A DNA stretch of 64,000 nt from Wurfbainia villosa. Taxonomy: Eukaryota; Streptophyta; Magnoliopsida; Zingiberales; Zingiberaceae. How positions within the stretch are numbered: position 1 is the stretch's first letter; each line of letters starts with the position of its first letter. The notes beneath the pieces were generated by a model that searched no databases, had not been told where the DNA came from, and worked only from the letters and a program-made list of their open reading frames with translations. The translations under genes were made by a program, and so were the position numbers. Below, in pieces: positions 61,401 to 64,000 of the stretch. The stretch lies in contig CM045990.1 in the NCBI GenBank assembly GCA_025175895.1, forward strand, positions 1,612,001 to 1,676,000, read 5' to 3'.

Positions 61401-61933
61401 ACCTGGAAAAACTGTTAAGCCCCCTCTATGCAAAAATCAGTCCAACTGGCGACAAAAGGATGAATAACCATGACTGGGCACTGGTAAGGCAGATCAAGCA
61501 TCTTGTTAAAAACCTGCCTGACTTAGAAGTGTCACCTGAGAATTGCTACATAGTCCTCGAAACAAATGGGTGCATGAGTGGGTGGGGGGGAATATGCAAG
61601 TGGAAGGTCAGGAAACAAGATCCTAAGGCCACGGAGAAAATCTGTGCATATGCAAGTGGCAAATTTAACCCCCCAAAATCAACAATCGACGCGGAGATTT
61701 TTGCAGTAATGAATACCCTAGAGGCTCTGAAAATATATTTTCTAGACAAAGCCGAGGTTACTATCAGGACGGATTGTCAAGTCATTATCAGCTTCTTCGA
61801 CAAAACCTCCAGTAATAAGCCTTCCCGGGTCCGATGGTTGGCCTTCACTGATTATATTATCGGAACCGGAGTATCAGTGAACTTCGAGCATATCAACGGC
61901 CAGGACAACCAGCTCGCTGACAGCCTGTCATGA
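58487..61933 (+). pseudogene. Endogenous pararetrovirus polyprotein (badnavirus/tungrovirus-like), broken
   Basis: This is an integrated fragment of a Caulimoviridae polyprotein. From the left it holds a coat-protein region with the zinc motif CXCX2CX4HX4C (about 59268-59315) and the second Cys motif CX2CX11CX2CX4CX2C (about 59620-59705). Both spacings are exact for badna- and tungroviruses. The aspartic protease follows, with the active-site triplet changed from D-T-G to D-T-D (about 60086-60094). Reverse transcriptase has the Y-I-D-D box near 61116, and an RNase H region ends at TGA 61931-61933. The whole span is in one frame, interrupted by three stops at 60458, 60506 and 60860; an ATG in another frame at 58491 hints at a shift near the start. 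The movement-protein part and the small ORFs upstream are absent. The protein is incomplete and its protease is altered, so this copy is inactive. Confidence 0.9.
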
Positions 61934-61956
61934 TTAATTAATTGTTTAATCTTTGC

Positions 61957-61958
61957 AG
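61957..61958 (+). other. Possible 3' splice site before the downstream viral ORF
   Basis: A T-rich run, 'ttgtttaatctttgcag', ends in AG two bases before the next ATG. In rice tungro bacilliform virus the ORF after the polyprotein is expressed from a spliced RNA, so this AG fits that strategy. It is not proof of splicing. Confidence 0.4.
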
Positions 61959-61959
61959 A

Positions 61960-62331
61960 ATGGCAGGAGGAGCGACTAGAGCAGCTTGGGGAGGTTCACC
62001 CAGCTCTGATGGAGATACAAGACCGGCCAGACCAGGAGGCTCAAGGCCAACTAGCACAAGCCCTCAACCACTTAACCGACAGTATGAAGAGATATTCTGG
62101 CATGGGGACTGTCGTCCGGTTAGTAAACAGTATGAGGCATTATTGCAGTTCAGAAGGAGGAGACTCAGGGAGGGAAGATTCTTGCTCGAGGAAGACAGGA
62201 CAATCTGCATTCAGCTTCACCAACTTCAAAAGCAAGCCGCTGACACCGCAGTCCAAGCACTTGGACAGCTCAGAGCGTTGCATGCATTAAAGTTAAACGA
62301 GTGTACTAGGCTAAGCACCCCCGACAACTAG
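61960..62331 (+). CDS. ORF downstream of the viral polyprotein (ORF4-like position)
   Basis: An intact 123-codon frame starts at the ATG 26 bases after the polyprotein stop. The N-terminal third is rich in Gly, Arg, Ser and Pro; the C-terminal half is charged with regularly spaced Leu and Ile and could form a coiled coil. Tungroviruses have an ORF (ORF4) in this position, while typical badnaviruses do not. I cannot show sequence similarity to any ORF4, and a 93-codon frame overlaps it at 62009-62290. It lies in an inactive insertion, so it is probably not expressed from its own promoter today. The function is unknown. Confidence 0.55.
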   Translation: MAGGATRAAWGGSPSSDGDTRPARPGGSRPTSTSPQPLNRQYEEIFWHGDCRPVSKQYEALLQFRRRRLREGRFLLEEDRTICIQLHQLQKQAADTAVQALGQLRALHALKLNECTRLSTPDN

Positions 62332-62514
62332 TGCCATGACTGGTACCCTACCACGAAGATGGTGGATGTACAGCTGGAGGAAACAATAATGCAGATCAAG
62401 GACCACATCCGCATCATGTCACATTTCCAGCTGTAAAAGATTCTGTTCATGACGATGAGTGTGCTGTAAAAGGAATGACGATGAGTGTGTTGTAAAAGGA
62501 GTGACGATGAGTTT
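62332..62514 (+). other. Viral non-coding region, cut by the next LTR
   Basis: Sequence after the last viral ORF includes a 26-bp direct repeat with TGACG at 62450, 62476 and 62502. TGACG is the core of as-1-type elements in caulimovirus promoters. The region is cut at 62514 by a copia-like LTR, so any promoter downstream is separated or lost. Confidence 0.5.
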
Positions 62515-63860
62515 TGTTGGTGCAATCGGCCCAGGTTGACTCGAGTTTGACTCGAGCAGTATTTTGATGATAGACAAAACTTATGACATGAGATTGTCAT
62601 AGGAAAGTCCAACATAGAGTTGGCATGGAAAATCCAAGCATGGGGCTTGGTGTGGGAAAGTCCAAAGCATTGCGAAGACGTGCGCTTGGTGCTTGGTGAG
62701 AAATACATTGCGAAGTCGTGCGCTTGGTGCATTTGGGAAGTCTTGAGAACTTGGCAAGTTCACTAGGCTCGGGGTCCTTGAGTCGGTGAAGGATGGTATT
62801 GCGAAGTCGTGCGCTTGGTGCATCCGAGGAACCGTCGGACGGAGAGCGAATGGAGTGAGGCCCAAAGGGGAAGCAGACTTCGAAGGCAAAACGAGAAGGA
62901 TGACATTGCGAAGTCGTGCGCTTGGTGCATCCGAGGGACGTAGGCCAGAGGGAGAGAGCTTCGGTGGGAAACTCCATGAGGGATGAGGTGGACTTGGCCA
63001 AGTGGCTAAGACTGAGTGTCGGATGCACAAACACCTTGGTGTTTGATGTTTTACCCAACATCAATCGACTGACATAGGTGTCAGTCGACTACTCTGAGTC
63101 GACTAGGGTTCGACTGGTGTTTGGTTGGATCAAGTCGACATCGATCATCGCTTAAGGAAGTAGTCGATCGATCGTGACTGCGCACGAGCAAGCAGTCGAA
63201 CTCGCCAAAGACTCAATCGATGGTGTTACCCGATCGGTCGGGTACCATCACGATGTGTGATCCGTTGGAACTTAACCAACGTGGATCTGGTCGTTGTGAG
63301 ATAACGGCTACAGGACCAGTCGACTGATGGTCACGATCAGTCGACTGATGGGCGCGAAATCAGCTTGATGCAGGTTATAAATGGAGCTCAAGAGGGAGGA
63401 TTTCGCCAAGACTTTAAGGGTGACATTAGAGGAGAATTGTTGTTGCATTCTAGACCTTCAAGAGCCAACCAAAGCAAGAAACAAATAAGCGATCAAAAGC
63501 AATCAGTGAAAAGTGTTCTTTGTATTGTATTTGTATTCTTGTTTGTATTTCATATTACTTGTTGTAATAGCTTGAACGAGATTTCTCCACCTTCGACGTG
63601 TTGCCGAGAAGGAGTGGTTTAGTTAGTGTCGTGCGCATAACTAGAGCTCGGTGAGCTCGCCCGTAGAGTAGGAACCATTCGGTTCCGAACCACGTACATC
63701 TTTGTGTATTGCGTGTGATTGTATTTGTGTTGTCATTTCTATTATTTCCGCTGCGTATATTAACGACAATTGTAGACAAGCACGCAAGAACGAACGTATT
63801 CCACCATACGACAAAAGAGGGTTATTCAGCCCCCTCTAGCCGGCCAACATCGACCCTACA
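62515..63860 (+). repeat. 5' LTR of a copia-like element, subfamily A
   Basis: It begins TGTTGGTGCAATCGG and ends 'atcgaccctaca', directly followed by a primer site. It is the same subfamily as 985-2514. Dyads lie at 63062, 63082, 63317 and 63338. The last pair is 21 bp apart and ends 28 bp before the TATA box (ttataa, 63375-63380). A scrambled CGATCG-type block lies at about 63110-63260. Confidence 0.92.
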
Positions 63861-63862
63861 AG

Positions 63863-63874
63863 TGGTATCAGAGC
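63863..63874 (+). other. Primer binding site (initiator tRNA-Met)
   Basis: The sequence is an exact TGGTATCAGAGC two bases after the LTR end. It shows that the LTR at 62515 is a 5' LTR and that an internal domain continues past the window. Confidence 0.95.
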
Positions 63875-63918
63875 CTAGGAGCTTGTCGAGAACTAACCGC
63901 TAACACAAGCACTACAAG

Positions 63919-64000
63919 ATGGCCGACTACAACATCCATCCACCAAAATTCGATGGAGACTTTTCTTGGTGGAAGAAAAGGATGGAGGTATATTTCAAAA
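63919..64000 (+). CDS. gag: Start of a copia-like Gag (partial, runs off the window)
   Basis: The first ATG after the primer site opens a frame reading MADYNIHPPKFDGDFSWW and onward to the window end (27 codons). The pattern PP.[FY]D..DF..W..RME.[FY] is shared with residues 13-32 of the Gag at 35908, so the two are related. It may be the coding partner of the gag-only element, but whether pol follows cannot be seen. Confidence 0.75.
   Translation, partial: MADYNIHPPKFDGDFSWWKKRMEVYFK

Noticed and set aside
62009..62290. A 93-codon frame overlapping the ORF after the viral polyprotein
   Set aside because: The longer frame from 61960 starts closer to the polyprotein stop and directly follows the acceptor-like site, so it is the better candidate. 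The overlap cannot be settled without related sequences.

Overview
This window is repeat-rich nuclear DNA from a flowering plant, most likely a monocot, although the species cannot be fixed from the sequence. The evidence is Ty1/copia and Ty3/gypsy LTR retrotransposons primed by initiator tRNA-Met (TGGTATCAGAGC), CACTA (En/Spm) DNA transposons with plant-type transposase domains, and a badnavirus/tungrovirus-like endogenous pararetrovirus. I found no rRNA or tRNA gene, no CRISPR array and no bacterial-style operon. Almost all the DNA is transposon, often several insertions deep.

Layout. 1-9785 is the right half of a CACTA element (CACTA-1). It carries a gypsy LTR (2515-6012), which was itself entered by a copia-like element whose 3' end and 3' LTR lie at 1-2514, plus a solo LTR (7044-8423). 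9786-12691 holds a 300-bp tandem repeat and a reverse-oriented solo LTR (10757-12367). 12692-29163 is a gypsy element on the minus strand with 3.87-kb LTRs and an ATAAG target duplication; a decayed copia element (12949-21156, minus) sits in its 3' LTR. 29286-30995 is a second solo LTR of the 10757 family. 31934-42322 is a solo LTR of the same gypsy family (TCTAG duplication) containing a young, complete copia-like element (34402-40912, TGAAC duplication) that keeps an open gag but has no pol. This solo LTR splits a decayed coiled-coil gene on the minus strand. 42650 to about 54310 is a second CACTA element (CACTA-2) with 11 tandem 390-bp repeats, a GC-rich block, a TNP2-type transposase pseudogene and a Transposase_24-type second gene. 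54942-55180 is a SINE-like retroposon and 56115-57867 a solo LTR. 58487-62514 is the pararetrovirus fragment, and 62515-64000 begins another copia-like element (LTR, primer site, start of gag).

How the parts relate. The LTR family starting TGTTGGTGCAATCGG occurs five times in two subfamilies, and the gag-only element could depend on a coding relative such as the one entering at 62515. The most unusual structure is a ladder of 10-bp dyads (CAGTCGACTG and one-step variants) spaced 20 or 21 bp apart. It lies just upstream of the TATA box in this LTR family, again upstream of the polypurine tract, and again inside the unrelated CACTA-1 end. The same LTRs carry an array of short hairpins whose two arms change together. 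Only the 581-codon gag at 35908-37653 looks intact; the other coding regions are broken, mostly by TGG-to-stop and CAA-to-TAA changes expected from deamination of methylated cytosine.
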